Counted from the first letter of the stretch, positions 37,885 to 47,796 are shown. The stretch is 64,000 nucleotides of DNA from Sphingomonas sp. Leaf34 (GCF_001421805.1 NZ_LMLC01000001.1:806001-870000), one strand, 5' to 3'. Made by a program: numbers and translations. Notes: generated by a model from the sequence alone, not told the origin.

Positions 37885-39234
37885 ATGCACGACGGCGGCG
37901 CGATACGGGATGCGGCCGCGCGCGATGTGCAGGCGCGGTGGGTCGCGATCGTCGCGCTCGTCCTGCACCTGTCGATCCTGCCCTACGACATCATGACCGG
38001 ATTCCGCGCGTTCACTTGGGGTGATCGCGGGATGGAACGGCTGATCACGCTGAAGGGCTTTGTCGGCCAGCAGGGATCGACGATCGCATGGCTGACCGAT
38101 GCGCCGATCGTACCGGGCGAATATCTGTTCGCGGCGCTGCCGTGGCGGCTGGGCGGACCGATCGGCGTGATCCTGGTCCAGATCGCGCTGGCGGTCGGTG
38201 CCGGCTGGCTGGTGGCGCGGATCGCGGGGCGGCTGATCCCGTGGCGACGCGCCGCGCTCGGCTGCGGGCTGCTCTATGTGTTGCTCCCCCAGAACATCGC
38301 CTTCCCGCATCAGCTGGTCACCGAAGCGATCGCGACCCCATTGTGCGTCGCCTGGCTCGCGCTCATTCTGGCAGGGGTGCGCGGCGGGCGGATCGCGCCG
38401 TTCCTCCTGGCGGGGCTGTGCATCGGCCTCGCCATCTTCATCCGGCCGGTGATCGCGGCGATGCTGCCGATCGCCTTCGTCCTGGCGCTGCTCATGCCTG
38501 CCGCGCGTGCGCATTTGCGCACGCCGGGACTCTATGCGATGGCCGCGGTCGGCATGGCCCCGCTGCTGCTCTGGACCGCCTTGTCGTCGGCATATACGGG
38601 GCAGATCGGCTACAATAAGGGCGGTAGCGCCAATCTCGGCTGGAACCTGCAGAGCAAGGCGCAGATCACCGAAAAGGCCAACGGGATCAGCCCGCCCGCC
38701 GACCTGCAGGGCGGCGGCGGCATCTCGGTGCGGCGCTTTCTCGAGGAGGTCGCCCTGCACAAGCCGGCATTTGCCAAGGCGTTCCTGCTCGACACCGTCA
38801 CGGTGTTCGTGCGCGGCAATTCGAGCAAGATCAGCGTCGATTATCTCGGCATCGACCGCAATCCGGCCGGCTGGCGTCACGAACTGATCTACGCGAAGGA
38901 TGCGCAGCGCAGCCGGTCGAGCAACGTGCTCAACCCGGTCTATGTGATCGAGGCGATTGCCTCGGTCCTGACCGGGCTGTTCTTCGCGTTCTGCGTCTGG
39001 CAGGCGGTGCGGATCGGCTGGGATCTGATCCGCGGACGGCCCGCGCCATCGCCCGAATGCGTCTTCCTCGTCATCATCGCTGCGGCGTGGCTGATCACGG
39101 TGTTCGTCAGCGCGCAGATCGTCAACGAGGCGCAGGGTCGGCTGCGCAATCCGGCCGAGGCCGCCTTCATCCTGTTCGCGGCGATGGCGCTGGCATCGCG
39201 CAATCGCACGCTCGGCGCCGCGACTGTGGTGTGA
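37885..39234 (+). CDS. Polytopic membrane protein, GT39-like glycosyltransferase candidate
   Basis: 449 residues with about ten hydrophobic segments. After the first helix comes GFRAFTWGDRGMERL, an acidic loop in the position of the catalytic Asp of PMT/GT39-type enzymes. PHQLVTEAIATPLCVAWLAL and a later hydrophilic luminal domain (LGWNLQSKAQITEKANG to DRNPAGWRHEL) follow. It is divergent from the HAD-UbiA gene, with about 257 bases between them, and probably acts on the same lipid-linked sugar. The ATG has AGGGGG upstream. Family placement is by topology, not a clear motif. Confidence 0.7.
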   Translation: MHDGGAIRDAAARDVQARWVAIVALVLHLSILPYDIMTGFRAFTWGDRGMERLITLKGFVGQQGSTIAWLTDAPIVPGEYLFAALPWRLGGPIGVILVQIALAVGAGWLVARIAGRLIPWRRAALGCGLLYVLLPQNIAFPHQLVTEAIATPLCVAWLALILAGVRGGRIAPFLLAGLCIGLAIFIRPVIAAMLPIAFVLALLMPAARAHLRTPGLYAMAAVGMAPLLLWTALSSAYTGQIGYNKGGSANLGWNLQSKAQITEKANGISPPADLQGGGGISVRRFLEEVALHKPAFAKAFLLDTVTVFVRGNSSKISVDYLGIDRNPAGWRHELIYAKDAQRSRSSNVLNPVYVIEAIASVLTGLFFAFCVWQAVRIGWDLIRGRPAPSPECVFLVIIAAAWLITVFVSAQIVNEAQGRLRNPAEAAFILFAAMALASRNRTLGAATVV

Positions 39235-39240
39235 TGCCGA

Positions 39241-39316
39241 TGGTGGGTCCGCCGGGGCTCGAACCCGGGACCTCTCGATTAAAAGTCGCTTGCTCTACCA
39301 ACTGAGCTACGGACCC
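39241..39316 (-). tRNA. tRNA-Lys (anticodon TTT)
   Basis: A 76-nt cloverleaf with acceptor GGGTCCG/CGGACCC, encoded CCA end, D arm GCTC/GAGC, anticodon loop CTTTTAA (TTT) and T arm CCGGG TTCGAGC CCCGG. Just downstream of the GT39-like gene, on the other strand. Confidence 0.97.
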
Positions 39317-39337
39317 CCGCCATCGTGGACCGCGCAC

Positions 39338-39847
39338 CTAGTCGCGCGGGTGCCGTCGGTCAACCATCTGTGCCAATTGGCGGATCGTCCGATGGGTCAG
39401 CGGATCGCGCCAAGCGGGCACGAGGCGCGCGAGCGGGCCGAGCACGAAGCTGCGCGTGCGGAACGCGGCGTGCGGCACGGTGAGCCCGCGCGACGACCAG
39501 GTGCCGCCTGACCAGAGGACGATGTCGAGGTCCAGCACGCGGCTGCCCCAGCGGCGACCGGGGCGGCGGCCGAAGCTGCGTTCGATCCGTTTGAGGCGGA
39601 CCAGGAGCGCGGCGGGGTCCTCCGGCGTTTCGATCAGCGCGACGGCGTTGGCGTAGCGGCGGTTCGACGGCCCGAGCGGTGCGCTGGTGACGGTCGGCGA
39701 CCGTGCGACGACAGCGCCGAGTGCCTCCAGCGCGGCGGCGATCTCGCGCTCGGGGCTCCCGTGACGGCCGCGGCGATTGGAGCCGAGCGCGATCGCATAG
39801 ATCGTCGGGGCGCGCGCGATCATCGGGTGCGGGGTTGCAGGCGACAT
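39338..39847 (-). CDS. folK: HPPK: 6-hydroxymethyldihydropterin pyrophosphokinase
   Basis: 169 residues. FolK transfers pyrophosphate from ATP to hydroxymethyldihydropterin, the step before FolP. The family marks are YAIALGSNRRGR near the start, SNRRYANAVALIET for the pterin, and RRWGSRVLDLDIVLWSG with the metal-binding Asp pair, then VPHAAFRTRSFVLGPLARLVP. It lies 22 bases from tRNA-Lys and is divergent from the family 5 UDG gene. Separate from folP and folD here. Confidence 0.96.
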   Translation of the reverse strand: MSPATPHPMIARAPTIYAIALGSNRRGRHGSPEREIAAALEALGAVVARSPTVTSAPLGPSNRRYANAVALIETPEDPAALLVRLKRIERSFGRRPGRRWGSRVLDLDIVLWSGGTWSSRGLTVPHAAFRTRSFVLGPLARLVPAWRDPLTHRTIRQLAQMVDRRHPRD

Positions 39848-39869
39848 TTGGTCCGCCTAGCGCAATCCT

Positions 39870-40604
39870 ATGGATTCCACACCTTACACCACCGAGCTCC
39901 CCGAAACCGACGACGAGGCCGGCGCGGTCGACGTCACGACGGTCTTCGCGCCCGTCGCCGCGCTGCCCGAGACCGAGCCGTCGCGTGATTGCCCGCTCTG
40001 CCCCCGCCTCGTCGGGGTGCGCGAGCAATTGCGGGCCGAGTTCCCAACCTGGTGGAACGCGCCCGTGCCCGCGTTCGGCGATCCGGCGGCGTGGCTCGGC
40101 ATCATCGGCCTCGCGCCCGGCAAGCACGGCGCGAACCGCACGGGCCGCGCGTTCACCGGCGATTATGCGGGGCAGTTCCTGTACGAGACGCTGGGGCGGT
40201 TCGGGCTCGCCACCGGTACCTATGGCGCCAAGGCCGAGGATGGGCTGGCGCTCGACGGTGCGATCATCCTCAACGCGGTGAAATGCCTGCCGCCGGAGAA
40301 CAAGCCGACGCCGGAAGAAATCCGGACCTGCCGGCCGTTTCTCGAGACGCAGGCCGATGCGGTGCCGACCGCGCGCGTGTTCGTGGCGCTGGGGCATATC
40401 GCGCATCAGTCGGCGGTGAAGATGCTCGGCGGACGGCTGCCCAAGGCGCGCTTTGCGCATGGGGCGGAGCATGTGATGCCCGATGGGCGCATCCTGATCG
40501 ATAGCTTCCACTGCTCGCGCTACAACGTGAACACGGGGGTGCTGACCGCGGCGATGTTCGACGCGGTGTTCGCGCGGGCACTGGCGTTGCGCGAGACGGT
40601 TTGA
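39870..40604 (+). CDS. Uracil-DNA glycosylase, family 5 (UDGb type)
   Basis: 244 residues. Family 5 motifs are GLAPGKHGANRTGRAFTGDYAG near 100-120 (motif 1 plus loop) and DSFHCSRYNVNTG at about 212-224 (motif 2). CPLCPRL and NAVKCLPPENKPTPEEIRTC supply the four iron-sulfur cysteines. It excises uracil and some other damaged bases from DNA. The gene is on its own, and a separate family 1 ung is 3.1 kb away. Confidence 0.93.
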   Translation: MDSTPYTTELPETDDEAGAVDVTTVFAPVAALPETEPSRDCPLCPRLVGVREQLRAEFPTWWNAPVPAFGDPAAWLGIIGLAPGKHGANRTGRAFTGDYAGQFLYETLGRFGLATGTYGAKAEDGLALDGAIILNAVKCLPPENKPTPEEIRTCRPFLETQADAVPTARVFVALGHIAHQSAVKMLGGRLPKARFAHGAEHVMPDGRILIDSFHCSRYNVNTGVLTAAMFDAVFARALALRETV

Positions 40605-40614
40605 GACGCGTCTC

Positions 40615-40695
40615 GTCATCCTGACGAACGTCAGGACCCAGGGCAACCGAACGCGGTCCTGCTTGGCTCTGGGTCCTGACTTTCGTCAGGATGAC
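40615..40695. repeat. REP-like palindromic element, family A
   Basis: A complete copy 10 bases after the family 5 UDG stop codon, joined head-to-tail with a family C element. Confidence 0.88.
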
Positions 40696-40710
40696 GGACG
40701 GACGCACTCA

Positions 40711-40835
40711 ATCCTCCCCCGCAAGGGGGAGGTGGCTGGCGCTTGCCAGACGGAGGGGGCGGTCGGGGAAACGTCTGTTCCGTGTCCTCCCCCTCCGTCA
40801 CCTTCGGCGACACCTCCCCCTGGCGGGGGAGGATC
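40711..40835. repeat. Palindromic element, family C
   Basis: About 125 bp with the same outer hairpin, inner hairpin, GGAGGGGGCGG run and inverted second half as the copy at 24353-24475. Between the convergent UDG and MBL-fold genes. Confidence 0.9.
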
Positions 40836-40844
40836 TACCGGGTG

Positions 40845-41882
40845 TTACTCGATCACCCAGGCCTCGCCGGCTTTGGGCGTCCGAAAGCGGTTCGTGGCGA
40901 TGTGCTCGCGGGCCAGTGCTGCGCGGAGGCGCTCGGGTGGCTCGTCGATGCCTTCCGAGGTCAGTTCGAACGTGCCCCAGTGGACGCCGATCGCATAGGC
41001 CGCGCCGAGCTGTTCGAACGCGGTCACCGCCTGGTCCGGCCCGATGTGATTGTCCGTCTCGTTCCCTGCGAAATGATACGCGCCGATCGGTAGGATCGCG
41101 AGGCGGACGGGTCCTGCACGGCGCGCCTCGGTGGCCCAGCGCATGTCGCCAGGTCCGGTGTCGCCCGCGAAATACAGGGTGCCGCCGGGCAGCGTCACGG
41201 TGAACCCCGCCCATAACGTCGTGTCGCGGTCGCCCAGGTCGTATTCGCTCCAGTGATGCGCGCGCACGACGATCACGTCGATGCCGGGCCGCAGCGACAC
41301 GCGCCCGCCCCAGTCGCGCGCTTCCGCATGGATGCCGTTCCGCGCGAGGATCTGGTCGTTGCCCAGGCCCGTCACGATCAGCGGCCTGTCGCGGTGCCAC
41401 AGCCGGCGCATCGCGTGCATGTCGAGATGGTCGCGGTGATCGTGGCTGAGCAGGATCAGGTCGATCTTCGGCAGGTCCTCCAGCCGCACGCCCGGCGCAC
41501 GGACGCGCTTCACGCCGAGGAACTGCACCGGCGACGAGCGTTCGAGCCACATCGGATCGGTGAGGATGTTGAGCCCCTGCGTCTGCACCAGCACGGTCGA
41601 ATGGCCGATCCAGGTGACGCGCATCGTCCGGCCCTCGACCTGCGCCGGCGGTCGCGACGGCGTGACGGGGATTTCGGGCCAAATGCGGTAGGGCGGCTTC
41701 ACCAGATTGCGCAGCAGCGCGACCGGACCTTGTTTCTGCTCGCCGATACTCCCCTGCACGCCGTCCGGATTGAAGAAGCGCGTCCCGTTGAAGTGATCGC
41801 TTGGCGGGATAGTGTTCACCGACGGTATCGCGCACCCGGCGAGCAGTGCGAAAGCAAGCAGGATCGAGCGGGTGCGGATCAT
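40845..41882 (-). CDS. MBL-fold metallohydrolase lipoprotein (NAPE-PLD-like)
   Basis: 345 residues. The N-terminus is a lipoprotein signal (ILLAFALLAGC, Cys17), so the enzyme is anchored in the envelope. The metallo-beta-lactamase fold is shown by VTWIGHSTVLVQ, the metal motif SHDHRDHLD (H147, H149, D151, H152), VVRAHHWSEYD, YFAGDTGPGD and AYHFAGNE, a pattern of the RomA/NAPE-PLD-like group. It may act on phospholipids or another phosphodiester. The substrate is unknown. A family C repeat follows the gene. Confidence 0.93.
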   Translation of the reverse strand: MIRTRSILLAFALLAGCAIPSVNTIPPSDHFNGTRFFNPDGVQGSIGEQKQGPVALLRNLVKPPYRIWPEIPVTPSRPPAQVEGRTMRVTWIGHSTVLVQTQGLNILTDPMWLERSSPVQFLGVKRVRAPGVRLEDLPKIDLILLSHDHRDHLDMHAMRRLWHRDRPLIVTGLGNDQILARNGIHAEARDWGGRVSLRPGIDVIVVRAHHWSEYDLGDRDTTLWAGFTVTLPGGTLYFAGDTGPGDMRWATEARRAGPVRLAILPIGAYHFAGNETDNHIGPDQAVTAFEQLGAAYAIGVHWGTFELTSEGIDEPPERLRAALAREHIATNRFRTPKAGEAWVIE

Positions 41883-41950
41883 GGCGCGCTGACGAATATG
41901 TCACCCGACCATCAGCGTCCAGTCACGCGCGGATGCATAGACCGACCGCC

Positions 41951-42526
41951 ATGGACGATGATTTTGAAGTGCGCGGGCTGCACGAGCAACTTTCGGAGGA
42001 GCGCGCCGCGGGCGGCGAGGCGTTCGACCAGCGGATCGCCTTGTTCACCGCGATCCTGGCGACGCTGGCGGCGGTCACCAGCTTTCTCGGCGGGCATACG
42101 CAGAACGAGGCGCTGCTCCACAAGAACGAGGCGGTGCTGATCAAGGCGCAGGCGTCAGATGCGTGGGGCTATTACCAGGCGGAGGATCTGAAGCGGCATA
42201 TCGCGCAGATGGAGGTCGATCTCGCCCCGCCCGGGGTCGATGCGACGCGGATGGCGACGCACCGCGCGGAGATTGCGCGGTACACGGCGCGCGGGACGGC
42301 GCTGAAACGGGAAGCGGAGACGCTCGACCGGCAATCGGCGATGGCGAACGGGGAATCGGACGAGGCGCTTCGGCCGCATACCAAACTGGCGCTCGCGGTA
42401 ACCGCGATCCAGGTGGCGATCGCGCTGGCGTCGATCACCGCGCTGACCGGGCGGCGGTGGTTGCTGTGGGTGGCGGGCGCGGCGGCGCTGGTCGGCGCGC
42501 TGCTGGCGGGGATGGCGTGGTTCTGA
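41951..42526 (+). CDS. DUF4337 membrane protein
   Basis: 191 residues. The N-terminus is hydrophilic, then FTAILATLAAVTSFLGGHTQNEALLHKNEAVLIKAQASDAWGYYQAEDLKRHI, which is the DUF4337 signature, and a C-terminal pair of membrane helices (LALAVTAIQVAIALASITAL and WLLWVAGAAALVGALLAGMAW) with a coiled-coil middle. Function unknown. The ATG at 41951 fits the family start better than the longer frame. Confidence 0.87.
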   Translation: MDDDFEVRGLHEQLSEERAAGGEAFDQRIALFTAILATLAAVTSFLGGHTQNEALLHKNEAVLIKAQASDAWGYYQAEDLKRHIAQMEVDLAPPGVDATRMATHRAEIARYTARGTALKREAETLDRQSAMANGESDEALRPHTKLALAVTAIQVAIALASITALTGRRWLLWVAGAAALVGALLAGMAWF

Positions 42527-42532
42527 TCTCTC

Positions 42533-42657
42533 GATCCTCCCCCGCCAGGGGGGGGTGGCACCGAAGGTGACGTAGGGGGAGGACACGGAACGGGGGGTCT
42601 CCTATCCTCCCCCTCCGTCTGGCAAGCCAGCCACCTCCCCCTAGCGGGGGAGGATTT
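42533..42657. repeat. Palindromic element, family C
   Basis: A 125-bp copy, seven bases after the DUF4337 stop codon, between convergent genes, with one substitution in the left outer stem compared with 24353-24475. Confidence 0.9.
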
Positions 42658-42661
42658 GGAT

Positions 42662-43522
<861 letters not shown>

Positions 43523-43596
43523 GGCGGCGCATATAATAAGCCGGGGCGCGTTGTGCGAGCCTTTCGCCTCGCATCGAGTGCCGCACGATCGCCGTC

Positions 43597-43676
43597 GCCT
43601 CGCGGCGGCGGGGGTCCAGGGTCGCGGGCGTTGCCCTGCGAGATCCTGGGCCCCCGCCGCCGCGGGGGAACAAGGC
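43597..43676. repeat. Palindromic element, family F
   Basis: CCTCGCGGCGGCGGGGGTCCAGG facing CCTGGGCCCCCGCCGCCGCGGGG. In the aguB-ung gap. Confidence 0.8.
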
Positions 43677-43719
43677 GCGCAGATTGACATGCCCCTGCCC
43701 GGTCCGACATGCGGCGGGG

Positions 43720-44418
43720 ATGATGACACCCGCCCTCCCGCCAAGCTGGCAGACGCTCGCCGCCGAGCTCGACGCGCCGTATATGCGCGACCTCGACGCG
43801 TTTCTGGAGGCCGAACGCGCTGCGGGCGCGCGGATCTTTCCTGATGACGCCGACCGGTTCCGCGCGCTCGACCTGACGCCGCTCGATCAGGTGCGGGTCG
43901 TGATCCTGGGGCAGGATCCGTATCATGGCGAGGGGCAGGCGCATGGGCTCAGCTTTTCGGTGCGCGAGGGGGTGCGGACGCCGCCGAGCCTCGTCAACAT
44001 TTACAAGGAGCTCGAGGCGGACCTCGGCATTCCGCGCGCGCGCCACGGCATGCTCGATCACTGGGCGGCGCAGGGCGTGCTGCTGCTCAACGCGGTGCTG
44101 AGCGTGCGGAGCGGCGAGGCCGCGTCGCACAGCAAGCGCGGGTGGGAGCGGTTTACCGATGCGGTCATCGCCGCGGTCAACGCGCAACCGAAACCGGTCG
44201 TGTTCCTGCTGTGGGGAGCGTATGCGCAGAAGAAGGCGGCGTTCGTCGACGATATCGCGACGGGCGGACGGCATCTGGTGATCGCGTCCGCGCATCCGTC
44301 GCCGCTGGCGGCACGGACCGGGTTCTTCGGATCGCGGCCGTTCAGCAAGGCCAACGCCTTTCTCGCTACCCATGGGCGCACCCCGATCGACTGGGCGCTG
44401 CCGGAGACCGACCGATGA
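43720..44418 (+). CDS. ung: Uracil-DNA glycosylase, family 1
   Basis: 232 residues (an ATG one codon later is equally possible). Motif 1 is [21 protein letters not shown] with the catalytic Asp in [14 protein letters not shown] and [12 protein letters not shown] follow; motif 2 is [16 protein letters not shown]. It removes uracil from DNA in base excision repair. The stop codon overlaps the next gene (ATGA), so a PhnA-like protein is translated with it. The frame is open upstream to 43684, but the family start is at 43720. Confidence 0.97.
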   Translation: MMTPALPPSWQTLAAELDAPYMRDLDAFLEAERAAGARIFPDDADRFRALDLTPLDQVRVVILGQDPYHGEGQAHGLSFSVREGVRTPPSLVNIYKELEADLGIPRARHGMLDHWAAQGVLLLNAVLSVRSGEAASHSKRGWERFTDAVIAAVNAQPKPVVFLLWGAYAQKKAAFVDDIATGGRHLVIASAHPSPLAARTGFFGSRPFSKANAFLATHGRTPIDWALPETDR

Positions 44419-44741
44419 GCGACGACTATATCTATGACGAGGCGACCGGCGAGTGGGTCGCGGGCGGGGCTGCGACGACCGACGCAGCGGCTGGCGGGGC
44501 GGCTGGCGGGGCGGCGGACGACGGCGCGGTCGTGGTGCGTGATTCCGTCGGCAACGTGCTGGTGGACGGCGACCAGGTGACGCTGATCAAGGACCTGACC
44601 GTCAAGGGCGCAGGGCAGACCTTGAAGCGCGGCACACTGATCAAGTCGATCCGCCTGACCGGCGACGCACAGGAAATCGACTGTCGGTACGAAGGAATCA
44701 AGGGCCTGGTGCTGCGCGCGGAGTTTGTCCGGAAGCGGTGA
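44415..44741 (+). CDS. PhnA/YjdM-like protein lacking the zinc ribbon
   Basis: 108 residues from an ATG overlapping the ung stop codon. Residues 40-108 ([43 protein letters not shown]..., ending [10 protein letters not shown]) are the PhnA/YjdM C-terminal domain. In E. coli YjdM the first 40 residues are a four-cysteine zinc ribbon. Here that part is [16 protein letters not shown] followed by Ala-Gly-Ala repeats and has no cysteine. It is therefore a trimmed form. The phosphonate link of the name is historic, and the role is unknown. Confidence 0.87.
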   Translation: MSDDYIYDEATGEWVAGGAATTDAAAGGAAGGAADDGAVVVRDSVGNVLVDGDQVTLIKDLTVKGAGQTLKRGTLIKSIRLTGDAQEIDCRYEGIKGLVLRAEFVRKR

Positions 44742-44945
44742 CGCGCGACCTCGCCGTGCGTTTGCTCCACCCGATCTTCGCCGCGCTGGACGGGGTGCCG
44801 TCGTATCGCGCCCGTGAAGGTCGGCCGTCGCGCCGAGCTCTCGACCGCCAGCGCCTAGGCGGGCAGGACCTGGTTCGACTTGCCCGCCAAGACGCTGCCC
44901 GTGCGGTTCCGCCGGTCGGTTCCCGCGCGCCTTCGCCGCCGGGTG

Positions 44946-45338
44946 TCAGGTAAAGAACGGCGCCGCGATATCCGCGCGTACGCGCATCAGTCGCCCGGTT
45001 GCGCGGTCGAGCAGCGCCCAGGTCGTCACCGCCTCCAGCCTGACGCGGCCATCAGCCCCGACGAACCGCACATGCCGATCGAACCGCGCGCCTTTGGGTG
45101 CCCCCTCGACCCAGGTTTCCCCGACAACGGTCTCCCCCACGACGACGCTCCCGCGATAGTCGATCTCATGCCGCGTCACGACCCAGACATAGGCCAGCTT
45201 GTGGGCAGGCGGTGCCACCGCCTCCCAATGCGCCGTGGCGATGGCCTGGATCCACTGCACCCAGACCGCATTGTTCACATGCCCGAGCTCATCGATATCC
45301 GCATCCTCGGCGGTGATCGAGAGCGTGAACCGGCTCAC
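44946..45338 (-). CDS. Acyl-CoA thioesterase (hot-dog fold, 4HBT)
   Basis: 130 residues from a GTG overlapping the stop of oligopeptidase B (GTGA). The hot-dog thioesterase pattern is DELGHVNNAVWVQWIQAIATAHWEA with the catalytic Asp/Glu loop, YVWVVTRHEIDYRGSV and GVRLEAVTTWALLDRATGR. It hydrolyses acyl-CoA of unknown chain length. Coupling to the peptidase gene appears to be shared with related sphingomonads, but I cannot check. Intergenic 44742-44945 to the left contains nothing convincing. Confidence 0.9.
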   Translation of the reverse strand: MSRFTLSITAEDADIDELGHVNNAVWVQWIQAIATAHWEAVAPPAHKLAYVWVVTRHEIDYRGSVVVGETVVGETWVEGAPKGARFDRHVRFVGADGRVRLEAVTTWALLDRATGRLMRVRADIAAPFFT

Positions 45339-47389
45339 CCCGCCACGCCCAGCTGCCACAGCACGAACGCGTGTTCCTCCGCGCCCTCGCGCAGCGATTC
45401 GAACCGCCCCGACTTGCCGCCATGCCCCGCGCCCATGTTGGTCTTGAGCAGCAGGACGTTGTCGTCGGTCTTCATCCGCCGGAGCTTGGCCGCCCATTTC
45501 GCGGGCTCCCAATAGGTAACGCGCGGATCGTTCAGCCCGCCCGAAATGAACATCGGAGGATAGGCCTGCGCCTTGACGTTATCGTACGGCGAATACGACC
45601 GGATCAGCTTGAAAGCCGCCTCGTCCTCGATCGGATTGCCCCATTCGGGCCATTCGCCCGGCGTCAGCGGCAGCGTCTCGTCGAGCATCGTGTTCAGCAC
45701 GTCGACGAACGGCACGTCCGCGATCACCGCGCCCCAGAGCTCGGGATCGGAATTGACCACCGCCCCCATCAGCTCGCCGCCCGCAGAGCGGCCCGCAATC
45801 GCGATTCTGCCCGCCGACGTCCACTTCGCGTCGACCAGCGCCTTGGCGACATCGACGAAATCGTTGAACGTGTTCGCGCGCTTCTCCAGCTTGCCGTCGA
45901 GATACCATTGCTGGCCGAGGTCGTCGCCGCCGCGGATATGCGCGATCGCATAGGCAAAGCCGCGATCGAGCAAACTCATCCGCCCGGTCGAGAAGCCCGG
46001 CGGGATCGCATAACCGTACGCGCCATACGCATAGAGGAACACAGGCGCCGACCCATCACGCACGAACCCGGCCGGATACACGATCGACACCGGAATCTCG
46101 GTCCCGTCGCGCGCGGTGATCTTCAGCCGCTCGGTCGCGTATTTCGCCGCGTCGTAGCCGCTCGGGATCTCCTGCACCTTGAGCATCGTCCGCTCGCCGG
46201 TATCCACGTCGTAATCATACACCGTCCCCGGCGTGACCATCGACTCATACCCAAGCCGCAGCACGGTCATGTCGTATTCGGGGTTGTCGCCAAGACCCGC
46301 GACATAGCTCGCCTCGGGGAAGTTGATCCGCTTGCCTTCGGTCGGCGTCTCGTACCGGTGGATCGCGATCTGATCGAGCCCGTCCTCGCGCCCGTCGACC
46401 ACGAAGAAGTCCTGATAGCACTCCACCCCCGTCATGTAGAAATGCGGCGACGCCGGGATCAGCTCGGTCCACGCGCCCGGCTCCTCGACCAGCGCGGTGC
46501 ACAGCCGGAAATTCGGATCGACGTCGTTGGTGTGGATGAACAGCGTCCCGTCATGCTCGTCCACGTCATATTCGCGCCCGACCTTCCGCGCGGACACGAG
46601 GATCGGCACCGCCAGCGGCTCGTGCGCGGGCAGCAGGTAGATCTCGCTTGTAACATGGTCGCTCGTTGCGATCACGATCCACTTGCGCGAACTCGTCTCG
46701 CCGACGCCGACGCGGAAGCCCTCGTCCTCCTCATGGAACAGCACGACGTCGTCGGCGATCGGCGTCCCCAGCCGGTGGAAGCGCGCATTGTCGGTGCGCC
46801 ACTGCTCGTTCGCGAGGCCGTACAGGAAGCCCGCATCGTCCGCGGTCCAGACGATCTCGCTCAGCATGCCGGGGATCACGTCGGGCAGATGCGCGCCGGT
46901 CTCCAGGTCCTTGACCCGAACCTCGAACCGCTCGCTCCCGTTATCGTCGATCGCATAAGCGAGATACCGCCCGTCATTGCTGATCGAGAACGCGCCGAGC
47001 CGGAAATACTCATGGCCCTCCGCCAGCGCCGGCTCGTCGAGCAACAGCTCGTCGTCACCGCCCGCGACGGGCTTGCGCCACCATTTCTTGTACTGCCCGC
47101 CGGTCTCGTATGCGGTCCAGTACAGCCAGTCGCCATCCTTTTGCGGCACCGAGGATTCGTCTTCCTTGATGCGCGCCTTCATCTCTTCGTAGATCGTGTC
47201 GACCAGCGCGGTATGCGGCGCCATCTGCGCCTCGAAATACGCGTTCTCGGCCGCGAGATACGCCAGCACATCGGCGTCATCGACCTCGGGATAGTTCGGA
47301 TCCTTCAGCCACGCATAGGGATCCTCGATCGTCACGCCGTGCGTGGTGAAGCTGTGCGGGCGCTGGTCGGCGATAGGGGGTGTGGTCAT
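45335..47389 (-). CDS. ptrB: Oligopeptidase B (S9A)
   Basis: 684 residues, prolyl-oligopeptidase family. The N-terminal beta-propeller begins IADQRPHSFTTHGVTIEDPYAWLKDPNYPEV, and the C-terminal hydrolase domain has the triad in GRSAGGELMGAV (Ser near 532), SGGLNDPRVTYWEPAKW (Asp near 620) and MGAGHGGKSGRF (His near 655). It cleaves after basic residues in short peptides, in the cytoplasm or periplasm; no signal peptide is seen. Its stop overlaps the thioesterase gene. Two repeats lie upstream. Confidence 0.96.
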   Translation of the reverse strand: MTTPPIADQRPHSFTTHGVTIEDPYAWLKDPNYPEVDDADVLAYLAAENAYFEAQMAPHTALVDTIYEEMKARIKEDESSVPQKDGDWLYWTAYETGGQYKKWWRKPVAGGDDELLLDEPALAEGHEYFRLGAFSISNDGRYLAYAIDDNGSERFEVRVKDLETGAHLPDVIPGMLSEIVWTADDAGFLYGLANEQWRTDNARFHRLGTPIADDVVLFHEEDEGFRVGVGETSSRKWIVIATSDHVTSEIYLLPAHEPLAVPILVSARKVGREYDVDEHDGTLFIHTNDVDPNFRLCTALVEEPGAWTELIPASPHFYMTGVECYQDFFVVDGREDGLDQIAIHRYETPTEGKRINFPEASYVAGLGDNPEYDMTVLRLGYESMVTPGTVYDYDVDTGERTMLKVQEIPSGYDAAKYATERLKITARDGTEIPVSIVYPAGFVRDGSAPVFLYAYGAYGYAIPPGFSTGRMSLLDRGFAYAIAHIRGGDDLGQQWYLDGKLEKRANTFNDFVDVAKALVDAKWTSAGRIAIAGRSAGGELMGAVVNSDPELWGAVIADVPFVDVLNTMLDETLPLTPGEWPEWGNPIEDEAAFKLIRSYSPYDNVKAQAYPPMFISGGLNDPRVTYWEPAKWAAKLRRMKTDDNVLLLKTNMGAGHGGKSGRFESLREGAEEHAFVLWQLGVAG

Positions 47390-47457
47390 GCAGCGGTGTT
47401 AGCCGCGCCAAGGGTGGAAGCCAACGCTCGTCCCATTGGACGGAAGCCCCCACTCCA

Positions 47458-47520
47458 ATGTTTCCCCACGAAGGCGGGGACCCAGTCTGGGCTCCCACCT
47501 CCGCGGGAGAACAAGGCCTA
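47458..47520. repeat. Palindromic element, family F
   Basis: CCCCACGAAGGCGGGGACCCAGTC and an imperfect inverted partner ending GCGGGAGAACAAGG, upstream of oligopeptidase B. Confidence 0.75.
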
Positions 47521-47636
47521 CTCCACCACCCCGGCGAAGGCCGCGGCCCAATTGGAGAGGTCGCAGTAATGGAGCGCGTGCCTTCGTTAGCAGCTTCACC
47601 CAATTGGGCCCCGGCCTTCGCCGGGGCGGTAGAAAA
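47521..47636. repeat. Palindromic element, family B
   Basis: CCACCCCGGCGAAGGCCGCGGCCCAATTGG facing CCCAATTGGGCCCCGGCCTTCGCCGGGGCGG around a ~50-base centre, head-to-tail with the family F element. Together they fill most of the 407-base gap between ptrB and the aminopeptidase gene. No gene is seen in the rest. Confidence 0.88.
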
Positions 47637-47796
47637 CTTCGGTCGTGCCCCTGATTACTGTTTCCCCGCGAGAAAAAGGAAGCAGGAGCGCGGTCCGAAC
47701 ACAAACGCGCGGCTTTTCCCCGCGCTGTCACACGCAGACCATTTCTGGCAGAACGCGCCGCATCACCCCGACCTCGACCGACGAGAGACCCGCACA

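Noticed and set aside
44738-44953. A 71-codon frame starting with a GTG that overlaps the PhnA-like stop codon
   Set aside because: The product is arginine-rich with no family likeness, its end overlaps the thioesterase gene, and such frames are common by chance in this G+C-rich DNA.
47380-47796. Open frame that would add 139 residues to the aminopeptidase
   Set aside because: It reads through family F and B repeats; the family start is at 47797.
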